Below, in pieces: positions 11,854-26,200 of a stretch of DNA of 64,000 bases. The position numbers and the translations under genes were made by a program. Under the pieces are notes generated by a model. It saw only the letters and a list, made by a program, of their open reading frames with translations, ran no database searches and had not been told where the DNA came from. The stretch is from Zeugodacus cucurbitae (taxonomy: Eukaryota > Arthropoda > Insecta > Diptera > Tephritidae), in assembly GCF_028554725.1 (NCBI RefSeq), contig NC_071670.1:56016501-56080500 (forward strand). Reading direction: 5' to 3'. Position 1 is the first letter of the stretch. Every line of letters begins with the position of its first letter.

Positions 11854-14804
11854 ATGTACGCAGGTGGTTATGCAGTGAACGGCGGCAGCCCACATGCCAA
11901 CTCGAATGGATTTTATGGAGGTGGTGGTGGTGCAGGTGCTGGTCCACGTCCTGAACGTCCCCATTATCAGCGAAACACCATGAATAATGGCAACAACGCC
12001 GGCATGCCCTATGGCGGTGCATCTGGTTTATATGGTGGTGCTCAAAGCACCTATCGTGGAGGTAACAATGCTAATTCAATGATGACTAGCGGCGGCCCAA
12101 GCTTTTATGGCAACGGCGTAACTAATCCTGGTGGTTTCCAAGCTCGTGGTAAAAATCCAAATTTCGTACCCCGCCATCAGAAACCAAACGGTGGTTATCA
12201 ACCAAATAACGGCGGATATCATGGCGGAATCAATTTGGGATTATTGAGCAAAGAAGAAAGAGCTGAACTACAGCGTGAAAAGGCAAAAAATCCTGGACGT
12301 AATTTACAAATACCCCGTTGGGAGAACTTACAACCATTCAAAAAGAATTTCTATGTACCACACCCAAACACACTGAATATGAATGAGCAACAAGTCGTCG
12401 AATTGCGAAATGAGTTGGAAATTACTGTATCAGGTAATGCTATACCACATCCAGTATCATCGTTTGAGGAGAGCTCACTACCAGAGTACACCATTGAAGA
12501 AATGAAGCGTCAAGGCTTCACAAAGCCTACTGCTATTCAAGCACAAGGATGGCCGATTGCACTTACCGGTCGTGACTTGGTGGGCATCGCACAAACGGGC
12601 TCTGGAAAAACATTGGCATACATGTTGCCTGCAATGGTACATATTGCGAATCAACCACCACTACAACGTGGAGACGGACCAATAGCGCTTGTATTGGCAC
12701 CAACACGTGAATTAGCACAGCAAATTCAATCCGTTGTGCGTGATTATGGACACTTGTCTAAACCAGAGATTCGCCATACTTGTATTTTTGGAGGCTCATC
12801 GAAAATACCGCAAGCGCGTGATTTAGAAAGGGGTGTTGAAGTCATTATTGCTACACCGGGACGTCTGATAGATTTCTTGGAAAATCGTAACACAAATTTG
12901 CAACGTTGCACCTACTTGGTTTTGGATGAAGCCGATCGTATGCTGGATATGGGTTTCGAACCACAAATCCGTAAAATTATCGAACAAATTCGTCCTGATC
13001 GTCAGGTGGTGATGTGGTCTGCAACTTGGCCTAAGGAAGTGCAGGCTCTCGCCGGAGATTTCCTAAAAGATTACATTTCCATCAATATTGGTTCAATGAA
13101 CCTCTCGGCTAATCACAATATTCGTCAAATGGTTGAAATTTGCCAGGAAATGGAGAAACCTCAGCGCATTGTTAAATTACTACAAGAAATTGCACCAACA
13201 ACAAACAATGCTGCAAACAATAATAACAAGATTATTATTTTTGTCGAAACTAAAATCAAGGTGAGTGATAAAAGTTTTTCAAAAAGAAAAAAAACTCCTT
13301 TGAACAAATACAATAAGTTCATGAAGAGGTGGAAATCCTCTCAACAACTTATAAGATCAACGTTGGAACTGCAACGTCTTTTTTTTGTGAAACTAAATAC
13401 TTTTATCTGCAAATAATATTAAATGTTTAAAAAATATATACGACAAATAGTAATTCAATAATTTTTTAGGTCGAGGAAATATTGCAAATTATACGCAACG
13501 AAGGTTATACCGCCACTTCTATACATGGTGACAAATCGCAACCTGAACGCGATTCAGTGCTGAAAGATTTCCGCAATGGAAAATCAAATATTCTCATTGC
13601 CACTGATGTCGCGTCTCGTGGTCTAGATGTGGAAGACTTGCAGTATGTCATCAATTACGATTACCCGAATTCGTCGGAAAATTACGTGCATCGCATCGGA
13701 CGCACTGGTCGTTGCCAGCAATTGGGCACAGCCTATACATTCTTTACACCGGACAATGGCAAGCAGGCACGTGATTTGATTTCAGTTTTAGAAGAGGCCG
13801 GTCAGGTACCACCACAAGAACTCTTGGATTTGGCACGTTCATCGGGTGGTAGTGGTAATGGACGCGGAAATAATAATCGTCGCTGGCAACAACAGCCAAC
13901 TCATCAGCAGCGCAGCAATCCGTTGAATTATCAAGCTGGCAATGCTAATGGTGCCTACGTACCGAAACAGAATCATTATCAACAACAGAATAACAGTATG
14001 TATCAGCCACATAACGGTGTCGGCAGTGGTGGTGCTGGTGGCAACTGGAACAATCGCTCCGGTGTGGTTGGTAGCGGCGCTGGTGGCCAATACAATAATC
14101 CCGATGCCAATGGCGGTCGCACATATCGTCCACGTGCGCCATTTAATGCAGGTGGTCCACGTCCTATGATGAGCTATATGCCACCACATATGCAACAAAA
14201 TAACGGTTACGTACCACAACAGCAGTATCGGCCACGTAGTCAGCAATTCATTCCACAACAAAATGGTAATGTGCCACGTTTTCAGCAATATCAAAAACGC
14301 GAATATAATCAACAACAACAACACTACGACAAACAGCAGAATGTAGTTGCCAATGGCGGCGCTGGTGGTGGTGGTGTGGAACATCAACCGCATAACGGTG
14401 TTATGAACGGTGCCACAATACAACAACAGCAACAGCAGCAACACCAACAGCAAGTAAATGTTGCTGCAAATATTGCAGCTGCAGTGGCTGCTGCTGGTGG
14501 TCAATTGGGCGGTGAGTATCCCAGCAATGTATCGACACCACCGGCTGCAGCTTTATACGCTGCACCAGCACAATCGCCACCGACTGCAGCTGCCAATACT
14601 GCGGCTACTTATATGTATGATGCTAGTGGTGTTTTGGCTGCTGCTGCTGCTGCCGCCGCTGCCAATCCATACGGCGGTTTGCCACCAACTGGTTACTATC
14701 CACATCCACATCAGTTTGCCGGTGTCGCACCAGCTACCACTGCTGACGTACTGCAACAACAACAACAGCAGCAACAACAACAGCAACAGCAGCAAAGAGC
14801 GTAA
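11854..14804 (+). CDS. DEAD-box RNA helicase of the p68/DDX5-DDX17 group
   Basis: ATP-dependent RNA helicase; relatives act in splicing, small-RNA processing and transcription. Exons 11854-13260 and 13470-14804 join in phase 0 (donor GTGAGT, acceptor TTTTTTAG) to give 913 residues. Residues 1-130 are Gly/Asn/Tyr-rich with no known fold. The core holds: Q motif GFTKPTAIQAQ (221-231), motif I AQTGSGKT (246-253), PTRELAQQ (283-290), TPGR (334-337), DEAD (358-361), SAT (389-391), IIFVET (460-465), RGLD (519-522) and HRIGRTGR (543-550). All catalytic motifs are intact. From about 590 the tail is Asn/Gly/Gln-rich, then Ala-rich, ending in a run of 14 Gln. The Gly/Tyr N-terminus recalls the Drosophila X-linked CG10777 protein as I remember it, but Rm62 or CG10077 orthology is possible. 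The last codons overlap a GTAAGT, so another C-terminus may exist. Confidence 0.92.
14403..14801 (+). repeat. CAG/CAA trinucleotide tracts in the helicase C-terminus
   Basis: Two Gln tracts (14420-14455 and 14752-14795), coded by mixed CAA and CAG, flank a stretch of Ala codons (14635-14665, GCTGCTGCTGCTGCC). Mixed codons are usual for stable Gln runs in flies and make length change less likely than pure CAG. Confidence 0.8.
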
Positions 14805-15784
14805 GTGCATCAGACGTATGAATTATATAGCAGTGCGCTTAGCGAACATATAAAACATATACATACATTTCTTCAATTTTATCGACTTACAAATATTTAC
14901 TTATTGATACTACATATAAAAAAAAAAACAAAAAAACAAAAAACATTCATAAATAGTAATAATAATTGATAAACGGTAACTGTTCGAGGTATACATGAAA
15001 TACATATATAAAGCCGATATGAGCCACTTGGGCATTCAAACAAGAATTGAAAACATAAAACAAGCAATGAAAGAAACAATTGAAAACGGTAACGAATGTG
15101 TGGCGTTATAATACATATGTACGTATGTAACTTACATGCATATATATGTTTATTTGTAAAAATGAAGAACAAAATAAAAGTATACCCGGTGAACATAATT
15201 TTCATTTTCAAAATAATCTTAAATCGGCTTTAAGAAACATTACATTAATATTAATCGATTGTAAGAAATTATTGCAGTAGCCGTTATGAAATATTTATTA
15301 TAAACGCAGCAACAGCAGCAACGTCGTCAGACTTTAGCTGTAAACGGCTACGCTACAAAAATTGGCTAATCTTGCATAATTACATGTTGACTTATAAGCA
15401 GTGAATAATTATCAATTTACACATAGAAACCGTAAAATTTAATTTCGCCTAGATTTTAAAATATGAATTATTTTAATGCATATGAATTTTTTGTTTTGGT
15501 ATAAGAGTTAGAGAATTCTTAGTTATCAACATGTGGAAAAAAAAGAAAATGAATTGGCTTACATACACTGCACTATGGTGTAGCGGTAATAAATATTATT
15601 TTAAGCATTTAAAAATGTACCCAAATTCTTTACGAGTGCATTTTTTGAATTATCCGTATTATTTCGTAACTACGAAATTCCTAGTGCCGGTTTCTTAAAC
15701 AAAAACAAAAAAAAACATGAAAAAATAGCGAGCAACTAAAAGAAAGTAGTCAGTAACAATGAAACAACAATTTAAACGCTGAAC

Positions 15785-15970
15785 TTTTTAAAACGGAAAC
15801 AAATGAAATGAAATTAAACAAAAAATTAGCTGAGTTTCGTACGCAAATATGTGACCCTACAAAAATTTATTCTATTTTAAATTTTTAAAACGGAACCAAA
15901 TGAAATGAAATTAAACAAAAAATTAGCTGAGTTTCGTACGCAAATATGTGACCCTACAAAAATTTATTCT
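15785..15970. repeat. 89-base tandem duplication
   Basis: Copies at 15785-15873 and 15882-15970 differ by a single A/C (GGAAACAAATG against GGAACCAAATG) and are separated by eight bases, so the period is 97. Near identity in otherwise diverging non-coding DNA means a recent event. Confidence 0.9.
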
Positions 15971-17916
15971 TTTTTTTAACACACATACGATTTAAACCTT
16001 AAAATTACTTTTAACTTCTTTGCAACTCGATTTGTTTTTAAGTTATTAGATTCGTAAAAATGTATTGAACAACAACAAGAAAATAACGCGTTGCATCGAT
16101 TGAAGTACATACTATATTATTATAATTTTTCAACAGTTGTTTATAACTGTTTTTTTTTTTCTTTCTAACAATGAATTAAACTAACTTTAGCATAGATTTC
16201 TCAGGTACAGCTCATTATGGTGGTAGATGATTGATTGTATTTAAGCAAATAAGAGTTAAAGAGTAAAATTCTGCAGCGTTACCAAAATGATATTTGTATG
16301 GATTAGACACGAATATCATTGCAAATAACGCTGCAATTTAATTTTACTACTGCCCTTGCCACGAAATTATAATTAAATTTATTTCATATTAATTTTCTTT
16401 AACGAACAAAAGACAACAACCTTCACTAATGAGAAACACTTTCCAATTGTCAATACTTCAATACTTCAAAAATATTGAATTGAAGTTCACATTGCATTAA
16501 CGTTATAATAACTAACATAATTTTAATTTAACTTAATTATTCAAAAACAAGAAAACAAAAAACATTAAATTGCAACAGCCAAATCTAGCCAGTTATACAT
16601 ACATATATTCATATAAAATTTTGACCGTATAAAAAAGAAACATAAAATGCGCCGCATTCATCCATACAAACATAAGACAAGTTTAACACTTGAATCAATA
16701 TAATTGCAAAACATACTTGTACAAACGACGATCATGTAAATATGTATGTTAATATGACAAACGAAAATAATAGTGAAGAATATGCGAATGTTAGATTAAC
16801 AGCTAATGAAAAACAGCTGTTAAAAAAGTATATTTTTTTTTATATAAAAAGCGAGTTAGTGAACGCAGTTTGTAAATTTGCGGGCGAGGCTTCTTTAATT
16901 AACTCGGTAACATTCGTTGGGGTTGAAGTGTGGAGCAGTAATTCAATAACATTTTGATTCACATGCAGTGTAGGAGTGTGGCAAACGTTAAATCAGTGGG
17001 TGATAAAATAATTTAACACACATTAAAATATTAATGAAATCCATTTTCACACGTAAAATTTAAATGTTAAATCTTAAGACATTATTGGCGTTGAAAAAAT
17101 GTTAAAATTGCAAAATTGAAGATTTTTATATGGTTAACGTTTGCTAATTAATTGTTTTATGAGTCAATCTACCACTTTCACTGCCAAACATAAACCCTAG
17201 AAAAGCCACTGCACACCAAAAATAACATACACACACACACATTTTATGAAAGTTATGCAGCACCTTAAATTACTAATTCTTCACAACATTATATAAGCCA
17301 AAATATTTCCAAAAACTTCGTTACACATATTATATTACCAGAGCTCTTCCCAAGAGACACAACTTCACACGGACAACACGTAAACACTGTAAAAACAGAT
17401 CATTGAATGCTCTTACATTTCTCAGCATCAATGCAAATATGTTTACTTTGACTTCAAGTAGATATATTTAAGAAATTACAACGGTTTGAACGCTGTGCCC
17501 GGTTTTTGAATACAATGTATGCCAAAAAGTGAAAATGTTCTACATTTAAACATGAGTGTCACTTGGAACTAAATATTTGTGCATAAATTATGAAAAAAAA
17601 ACGAGAAATATTTGAGTAAATAACGAAAAGATATACAATTTGTCGCGATTTCATTCACTTTTTGCTTTATTCTGCTGCTCGTCGTATTCCTACCGAAGTA
17701 AAACAAAAGTCTGCAAGCGACTTTGCATTCGAATTTTAATATTGCGAAGAAGAAGTAAAATATTAAAATTACTTTTAGTGAACCTTAAAAAAATGTGTAA
17801 CTGCTGAAAGTTGTTAGTATCGAAGCCAAAGTCAAATTATACAAACAAAAAAACTGAAACTGAAAGTGTGCAAAGCAGGATAGAAGTTAACAAATATAAA
17901 TATTTTTTTAAATGCC

Positions 17917-17972
17917 ATATATATATATATATATGCTAATTATATATACGTGTATATATATATATATATGTA
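17917..17972. repeat. (TA)n microsatellite pair
   Basis: Two runs of alternating TA separated by a short interruption containing TACGTG. Confidence 0.8.
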
Positions 17973-20900
17973 AATGTGAGGAAATAAGCGAAAACATAAA
18001 ACGTGAACGTTAATTTATAAGAAATAGTTTTGTATTTCACTTAAACAAAATGAAATTATTCGAATATTCCTAACCAAAAAAAAAGTCCCAAAAAACAACA
18101 ATTGCAGTCATACATAATACATGTATGCAAACACACATATATACATATGTATATACAATTAAGCAATTGCTAACGCAGTTAAGTAATTCGCAAATGAATT
18201 TCTCGTTGTTACAAAAAAAGAAAAACATTTGAGCAATGTATGTAGTATTTAACTGGGACATTTGGTTAAACAGCCAATTTCACACATTGTGTCCGCCAAC
18301 AACTTTGCTGTTGACACAAAAAAGCAAATTTATGAAACACAAAGTTTACTCTACTGAAAAATTACATTTTTCACAATTAATTATTTTTATTTCTTTATAA
18401 ATATAAAAGTTGTATCAAATATAACTAACTACTAACCACAGACACAATCACATGGTTTTGTAAAAAAAAAAACGCATAAAGTTTACTAAAAACATACGAG
18501 TATAACTGCTGCACATACATAAATACATATGTCGTATGTGTTTTAACAATTTCGTTAGTTAAAGATGAAAAAGCAATCCCAACTCTTTTTCGTGACAAAT
18601 AATTGCATTTTATGCGTATGTTGTAGGTACTAGTTACTTTTTGGGCAGGAATTTATAACCCAAAACAAAAACAAAAAACGAACAAAGTAATAGTTAGTAC
18701 CATGACTAAATCGCTACTCGCTGTAACAGCTGTCATAGCATTTTTCATTTGTGACGAGCGAAAGTGAAGTTTTTCATCGAATCACATTAATTTGGATATT
18801 AGCAGTATTCAATGATGTGCAACTATGTTGTATTCAACCTAAAGATCTCTTACTTAGTTAAAAAAAAACAGACTAGAAATGTTGAATTGAATAAAATTTT
18901 TGTTTTTATTTTCAACTTTTTTATACATTCATACCTATGTAGCTTGTAATTCGAATACATAATTGGGGAAGAAATTAACATTGTTTAACGAAAAGAAAAC
19001 AAATTAATTATTTTTATACATATAAAGCATTTTTCTGCTGTTGTTTTTGCAGTGAACAAAAATTAGTTTGTTTAGCAGTATAAATACATACATACATATA
19101 TGTGCATGTAGGAATTGCCCGTCATACGGGTCGTAACAGAGAAAGAAAATAACATGGGGGGTATAAAAACAAGCAAATCTTTTGAACCACAAATATTGTT
19201 TCAAAAACGGTATTTATTGCAATGCATTTGTTTTTTGTTTTAGAAAAGCCGCGTTATGTATAATTGCTACAATTATGGTTAAAAACAAGCAAAACGAAAC
19301 AAATTCAACTGCAAAGCGACAACATAAAATTTAGCATACAAAAACCAACAACAAAATGTGATGTGATAGACTTAAAAAATAAAAAAAAAAACATATGATA
19401 ACAAAACTATATTTATATGGATGATATGAGGCACATTCTATACTATATTTTTCTTTTTTTATATTATACACATATATATATATATATATATATTATATAC
19501 ATGTGTACATATGTACGTTAAAACAAAAAAGATAACAAAATTATCACATGAACTCACAAACTCTACAAAAACTAACGTTTATATGTACAAAAAGATATAT
19601 ACATATATATTGCATATTTTAAAGAATTTTCGTATTGCGCCAGTGCAGCTGTGCGAAAATGTGTTGTAGCTGAACTACTGTACGAAACATTAAATAAGTT
19701 GCAAATTTCACAAAACAAAAAATGTTTCTCATTAAACGCATTCAATGTTTTCCCTACCTTATTTTTTTATTTTTTTTTTTGTTGTGTGTGTATTAATGCA
19801 CATGCAAACATAAATACGAATACATATATACATATTTTTTTTTTGTAATTGAGCTGTAGGGTACTCTCTTTGAAAATTTTCAAAAGCATTATTAGCGTTA
19901 GAAAACTGTATACAAAATCACAATTGGTTTTGAATAGAACACCGTTAGTAGTTTATTATTATAATTTTTCGTTTTTTGAAAATGTGCATACCAAAATAGT
20001 TAATGTAAAAAATGGAAATTTGTGAATTTTCGCCGAGCGAATGAATGATTTATGGGGAGGAGGAAAGAAAAAGTGGTTTTTGCTGAGCGCAATAATGAAA
20101 AATTCGTTTACCGCAAATTTGTTACGTTGAATTATTAAACTAAAATAATTGCACTGAAAGAAAGTAATGTTTTTTTTTTAATACATACAATTTTATAAAA
20201 GCTTCAAAATACAATTACAAACAGCTTATAATTATTTTTTTAATATTAAATATATATTTTTTTTTTGTTATTGGCTCTCACAGAAAGAATCTCACTTGTT
20301 TGTCAGGTAAACGAATTTAATTCATTAGTAGTTTTTAAAAAATGCTATATTTTTTTTAGCAAAAAATGAGAATTTATTTAACTTTAAATTCTGAAAATTC
20401 GGTATAGAAATTTTCAATATGCCCACCTGAATAAAAAAAAACCATACATACATACATACATAAATGAAAGCAAATTAAAGTATTTTAAGTTTACAAGTAC
20501 AAAAATATCGTATGTAAAACATAAATAAATAAAAAAGAAATAACCAAACCCAACAGCAAAGAAATATTTTTCCATGCTAAACACATAAACGTACACATTT
20601 TTGAGCATAGCATTACAAAATACTAATTGCATACAAGTATGCGGCTTCGAAAGTCTGAAAAAATTCAATTTTCTTATAAATAAAATATTAATAATTATTT
20701 GTTTATTATTTATTTATTTTGTATTAACTTGAACGGCAGAAAAATCCAATTTCAAGTACCATGAAATGCTGGTGCGAATGTACGCGTATTTGTACACACG
20801 CGCGACTGAAGTGTGTGAGTTGGAAGTGTTTATTGTTTGTGTACCATTAATATTTATTATGTGTAAATTTTCGTCATATATTTACATATATATATAGACA

Positions 20901-22429
20901 CATATGTTTATATATGTACATGGCTTAGAATTTTACATATTACATACGATATTAGTGTATACTGAAAAATAAAAGAGGCAGACAGACATATGCATAGCTC
21001 TAGGTACATTTATACACCACATACGCAAGTTAATAACATAATTTATGGATGTATGTATCTTCGCAAAAAAAAAATAAATAATTCACTTTTTTTATACAAC
21101 AGTAAATAAAATATAATTGGCAGAGTCATTGTGAACGATTGTATACTAATAATATTTAAATAAGCGCGCAAATCATTCGTTGAGTATGAAATATTGTATG
21201 TGAGTGAGCTCTGCTGCACAAATTCCATTTTTACAAAATTAAAAAAAAAATTACCATTTTTTATTTCATTAATTTTTTTCACATTTTTTTTTTAGTAAGA
21301 GTGTATTAGATACGGTTGCGCTTATAAACCACGCACTAATTTGCAAAATATAATAATAATTGAAAATGTACGAAATTTAATACGAAAATCACATTTTTCT
21401 TTTTTTTTTAATATTGCTTTTGTAATTATTTTTCTTTTCGTTATCTCAAAGAAAATGCAAACCGGTTTTTGCGGTATATAACATTATATATAAAAAATAT
21501 TTAGTGGGTCTATGAGACTACAAAGTTGCGCGCTGAAGTCAGAAATATAAATTATTTTAATTTTTAATTTTTTAAATTCATTCCAAATATTAATAATGAA
21601 AGAAGACACACAAACACACACATGCATATTTATGTCCATACAATCCACATATACACCACACACTCAGATCTATTGTATAAATTTGCATGCAGGTGTTTGA
21701 GATATATGAAATGTGAATGATGAAATGATTCGTTGTAGAGTTTCTTCAATAATCGGTGAACGATCGCGGTATGACATGAGTTGGTATTTTAAAAAAATGA
21801 AAAGCGTATTAAATTGTTACACACTTTGCTCGACCATTTCTTTTTAGTGCTGCAAACAAGTTACCAAACAAAAACGAAATCAAATTATCTAATTGAATGT
21901 ATTATTACATGCATTGCATTGCATACATATTAACATAAATACCATAACGTCGAAGCAGCAAGCAAGCTAAATTTGAAATTCAGAAGCCTATGCGACGACG
22001 TCGACGACAAAATAATACAAAATACAAATACATATATGTAAAAGCAATTCGAATGAAATGAAAGTTAAAAACACCGCCATTTAACTGCGGCAAATATAAG
22101 ATTTCTGTAAAGCCAAAATATGAAACTAATATTTTATTGTCATTCAAATAAAGAATATAATAAAGCAGGCATATAAAAAACATTGTACGTATTTTTTATT
22201 GTTAATTTACAGCGACTAAATGTGGGTGAAAACAGTTAAATATGAATTGTAAAATGATGATATTCAAATATGATCTTTTATTGAAATTTGTTTTTGTAAA
22301 ATTACTATTTTTATTTTCCTTTCTATTAAAATACATATTTCAAGAAAAAAAAACACTTGCCTTTTATTTATTTATATTAATTTGTTGACTTACTTTATTA
22401 TTATTTTTGCCCAAAAATGCATAGAAAAA

Positions 22430-22935
22430 AGCTTCAATCAAAAGTTCGGATGCAACCGAACATTTTATAATCTCGCAATTTATTTATTTAATTTTATTAA
22501 GATAACATACAATTTGAACCATATATTCTCGGCGTAAAGTCCAACAGAATAAGGAAAATCATCCGAATAGTCGAAAATGAGCGGTTAATCGAATAGTCGA
22601 TGACTGACGACTATCCGAATAGTTCGAGCCGAATATTATTATTCGAATAATGCCCTATTCGGTTAATTCGGTTAGTCGATTAGTCGAATACCAAGAGCTC
22701 TAGTGTATATTATAAAGAATCAGAAGGAATTCAAAATGGAGTTATATAGGAAGTAGGCGTGGTTGTGAACCGATTTCGTCTATTTTTCATCCGTCTCATC
22801 AGGGGTGTCAAGAAAATAAAAAAAAATATAATAAAATAAGAAATTTCATTGAAATCGATAAAGTATTTCCTGAGATATGGTTTTTGACCCAATTGTGAGC
22901 GACGCCACGCCCATTTTTCATTTCAACATTTCCTT
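22430..22935. repeat. Dispersed repeat, tephritid type, with an inserted motif cluster
   Basis: The stretch begins AAAAGTTCGGATGCAACCGA, and its right half has GTAGGCGTGGTTGTGAACCG, CCTGAGATATGG and GCGACGCCACGCCCA. I recall this series of words from many introns and intergenic regions of fruit flies, so I read it as a degraded copy of an abundant element; class unknown. Between 22565 and 22690 the motif CGAATAGTCGA and variants such as TCGATTAGTCGAATA recur at least five times and break the element. Confidence 0.55.
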
Positions 22936-23256
22936 CCTTCTACATTTTCTTCTGTAAAACTGGGTGTTTGTAATGTTTTTCATTTGTTAGTCAACGCACT
23001 TTTAGTTATTTTCAACATAACCTTGCAGGGGACCACTTCTAAAAAAAATAAATCCAAATATGCCCCTTCCTAGTAGTAGCAAGAATCTTTCAATTTATTA
23101 TTTTTTAAGTGTTTTTTTTTTATTATTTGTAAAAGTGTGCAATCCGGTAAAATCTTAAAAGCTAGACTACAGATGGAAAATTAGTTACAGATTTGAAATT
23201 TACGAAATAGGTTATATATGTACTTGAATGTATTAAATTTCCATAAATTATTTTAT

Positions 23257-26200
23257 CTATTCTTCAAATGGTGGCTCCTTGATGAAATTGGTACCAAACA
23301 ACTCGTTAAGCACACAAACGGCAACATTACGGCGTGCAATTTTCTTCGAACGACCAGAGCTCTCATAGTCCACTTCGTCTACGGTAACGCCCATGCGCTG
23401 TAATACATTTGGTGGATCACCTACTGTGCCTATTTCGCGATACTGCAAACCCGGACGCATCTATAAAATAATAATAATTATATAATTCATGAAATCATAT
23501 AACTAAACAGTAATGTAAAATGTCACTTACCATACAAAGCAAAGTAGAAGGATGTATGGACTCCCAATTGTTTGGCAATTCAGAACGAATTGGTGGCGCC
23601 TTTGGTGGCTTAACTTGAGGACCTGCATCTGCATTGCTGTTGTCGGTGCCAGTGCCAGTACCTGTTTGTGGCGCATGTGCAACACGCAACTCCGGCACAA
23701 CATAACCCTCGTTCTCCCATTCAGTAAACAGTTTATAGATGGCGAATGAAGCCAAATTGACCATGGGCACATCATCCATTAGTGACATTGCACCAGCAAT
23801 TTCCTGCCCATCCTCACCATTCTCGCTTGCCACTTCATTGTTGGTATCAACGGCCATTTCTACAGATTCATCGGCATTAACTGAATTCTTACGCAAACGT
23901 GGCTTTTCACGCATTTTTTCCAAAACATAATCCCGTAGCGCCTTCTCACTGGCATTATTTTTAGCAGCTATCTTTGAATGACCCTTGCCTTCATATTGCT
24001 TATCATTGACCGAAACAACAGCGACAAATCCACCACCTGAAGCATTGGTGATAGTAAACTCGCTAATTGTCAAGCCAACGACCTCATTCAGTGCCATCAA
24101 TGCATTCTTGGGGATTAGTGTTTTGCGCAATTGACGATTCTGGCGTATTTTCTTCTCCTTTGCACGGACTAAATTATAAATTAGAACAAAAAAATTAGAA
24201 TAAAAACAGTTGTTGTAATAATTAAGTATGGAAGATATGTAAATGCATACCGGAAGACTTCTTGCGTGTACGGAAAATATTCTTATACTGCAATTTTCCA
24301 CTTTCATCATATAGGCCAGTTTCCTCTACTTTGACATCTTCTTCTGCTGCATCATCTTCCATTTGTGGTGGTTGTGGCGGTGGCTCTAATGGTGGCGTTT
24401 TTGTATTTTCATAATTCTGTTGCTGTTGTGCGGTATTTTGTTGCTGCTCTTGCTGCGTTGTTTCATTCCGCACTGCTTTATTGTCATAATTTGGGCGTCG
24501 TTGATACTGGCCGCCTTGATTTGCTTGTTGCTCGGCAAAAGACTGTCTTGGATCCTATATATTGTTTACAGATACGAGAAAATAAATTATTAATTTATGT
24601 AAATCGAAAAAATAGGTTTGCTTAAAAAAAAATATTTTTTTTTCATGTCAACATAATTTCTTACACAATTATTGCAAATACCAAATGCGTTTTACAAACC
24701 AAACCACAACAACGTGCACCTCTTATCACATTCCATTGCTGGTTGATCACATTGTGTCTCGTATATTGCTGTTTAAATCAATCCATTTGCAGAACAACCA
24801 CGATTTTGGTTCGCTGACAGCGCATTCTATTGATATTGCAAACTCAAAAACCTTAGTTTAGCAATAGCTATGAACATTCCTACAACCAGTGCTCAAACGA
24901 AATTTCAATCAACTACGATTGCACCTATTCAATTGAACAGCTGTAGTTCACACAATAAATGAATGCAAAAGTTCAATTGAAGTTATTGCCATTGCATTTA
25001 ATTATTGTATGAGTTACATGCTTGAGCCTATCAATATATGTATATGCATATGCCTTTATCTTCGGTACACGCATAAAGATTTTAAGAAATAATCACACTC
25101 TTAGCTAATGTATACACATTTCAATTCTTTATTAATTATAAAGTGTTTTATATTTATTTGTATTATTTTTTATTTTATTTTTATTTTGTTTTTATTTTAT
25201 TTTTTTTTTTAATCATTTACTTTATTTTTTACTCTTTTATTATTTTTTCTTATTTTTTTATATATATATATATTTTTTTTTTTTCAAATAGAAACGTGTA
25301 CACACAGAAAGGCACTATGATTAATTCCAAATGTGTAATTTTCATATATATGTAGCTACAACGTAAAAGTATAATTTTCATGACATTTATAGAACAACTT
25401 GTGCTTTTGCCACCATAACGATAATGAAAAATATATTCTCCGTTGTAGGCGTTTTATAGTTATAATCTACTTCCTACATTTTATTCGTTTGAGTTTACAG
25501 CGAAGTAAATGTACATAACTATGTAATACAAAACTAATATTTAAGAAATTAAATAGACTAATTTCCAACAGCTTGTAAAACGTAGAAATCCGGAATGTCT
25601 AGCATTACAAGAATGTCTGCTTGCCATAGCTTTTACTTACGCACCGTACACACAGTTAATGCATGCAATTTGTCAAATTGTTAGCTAAAAATGTGCATAC
25701 GTTTGCGGTTATGACAAGTCTGCAATCGGATTAGAATCGTTTTAAAAATTATTGCAAATAAATCTATTATACAGGGCACTATACAGTTACCAACCTTTGC
25801 CACTGCAAATTATAAAGAAATAAAATAATCATAAGTTAAACCAATATCAATTTTTGTTATTTTCATGTGGGTATTCTCAAAAGTCACAATTCTTAAATAA
25901 ATATGCATACAATACCTCTAATTATAGTTTTTTAGTTATTCTATACATTAGTTTTAATCCTTTTTCCCAAGGTGGACTAAAAGCCTTTTTTAATATATAT
26001 TGAAAAAAAAATTATTATCTTTATTAAAACTGATTCATTTATTGTAATCAACAATCGCTGAAAAAATTATGCAAATGCAATGACTCATAATTGCAAAAAC
26101 GTAAGAAGACAGTAAAATGTTCGTTTTTGTTGGAGAATTTCACAAAACACTAGGATGGGTAAAAGACTTTTTGTCCACCCTTTAGTTAGGTTTAAAACTA

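Larger units (their letters stand above)
14805..23256. other. 8.5 kb between convergent 3' ends; probable long 3' UTRs and repeats
   Basis: No coding gene can be supported. The sequence is AT-rich with many A runs, TGTAAATA-like words and scattered AATAAA; the first plausible polyadenylation signal after the helicase stop is AATAAA at 15173-15178. A further in-frame region near 15276-15410 could be an alternative last exon. TA microsatellites lie at 17917-17972 and 19470-19495. A 71-codon open frame at 16742-16957 has no domain and no coding bias. Both neighbours point inward, so both probably spend part of this stretch as 3' UTR. Confidence 0.45.

Noticed and set aside
13839..14504. Long minus-strand and shifted-frame open readings across the helicase tail and the Gln-rich exon (for example 13839-14504, 14458-14853, 45026-45325)
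   Set aside because: They are mirror or frame-shifted readings of CAG/CAA repeats and show only Leu, Thr, Ser or Val runs; the true frames carry helicase motifs or splice sites.
16742..16957. 71-codon frame in the region after the helicase gene
   Set aside because: Reads smoothly for 30 codons but has no domain and ends in a random-looking tail; likely chance within 3' UTR DNA.
24172..24310. Longer N-terminal extension of the middle DIP1 exon (a Met at 24310)
   Set aside because: The extra residues come from the intron; a good acceptor at 24169-24170 and phase agreement with the previous exon mark the real boundary.
25143..25355. Frame rich in Phe, Tyr and Ile
   Set aside because: It is a translation of a T-rich low-complexity run.
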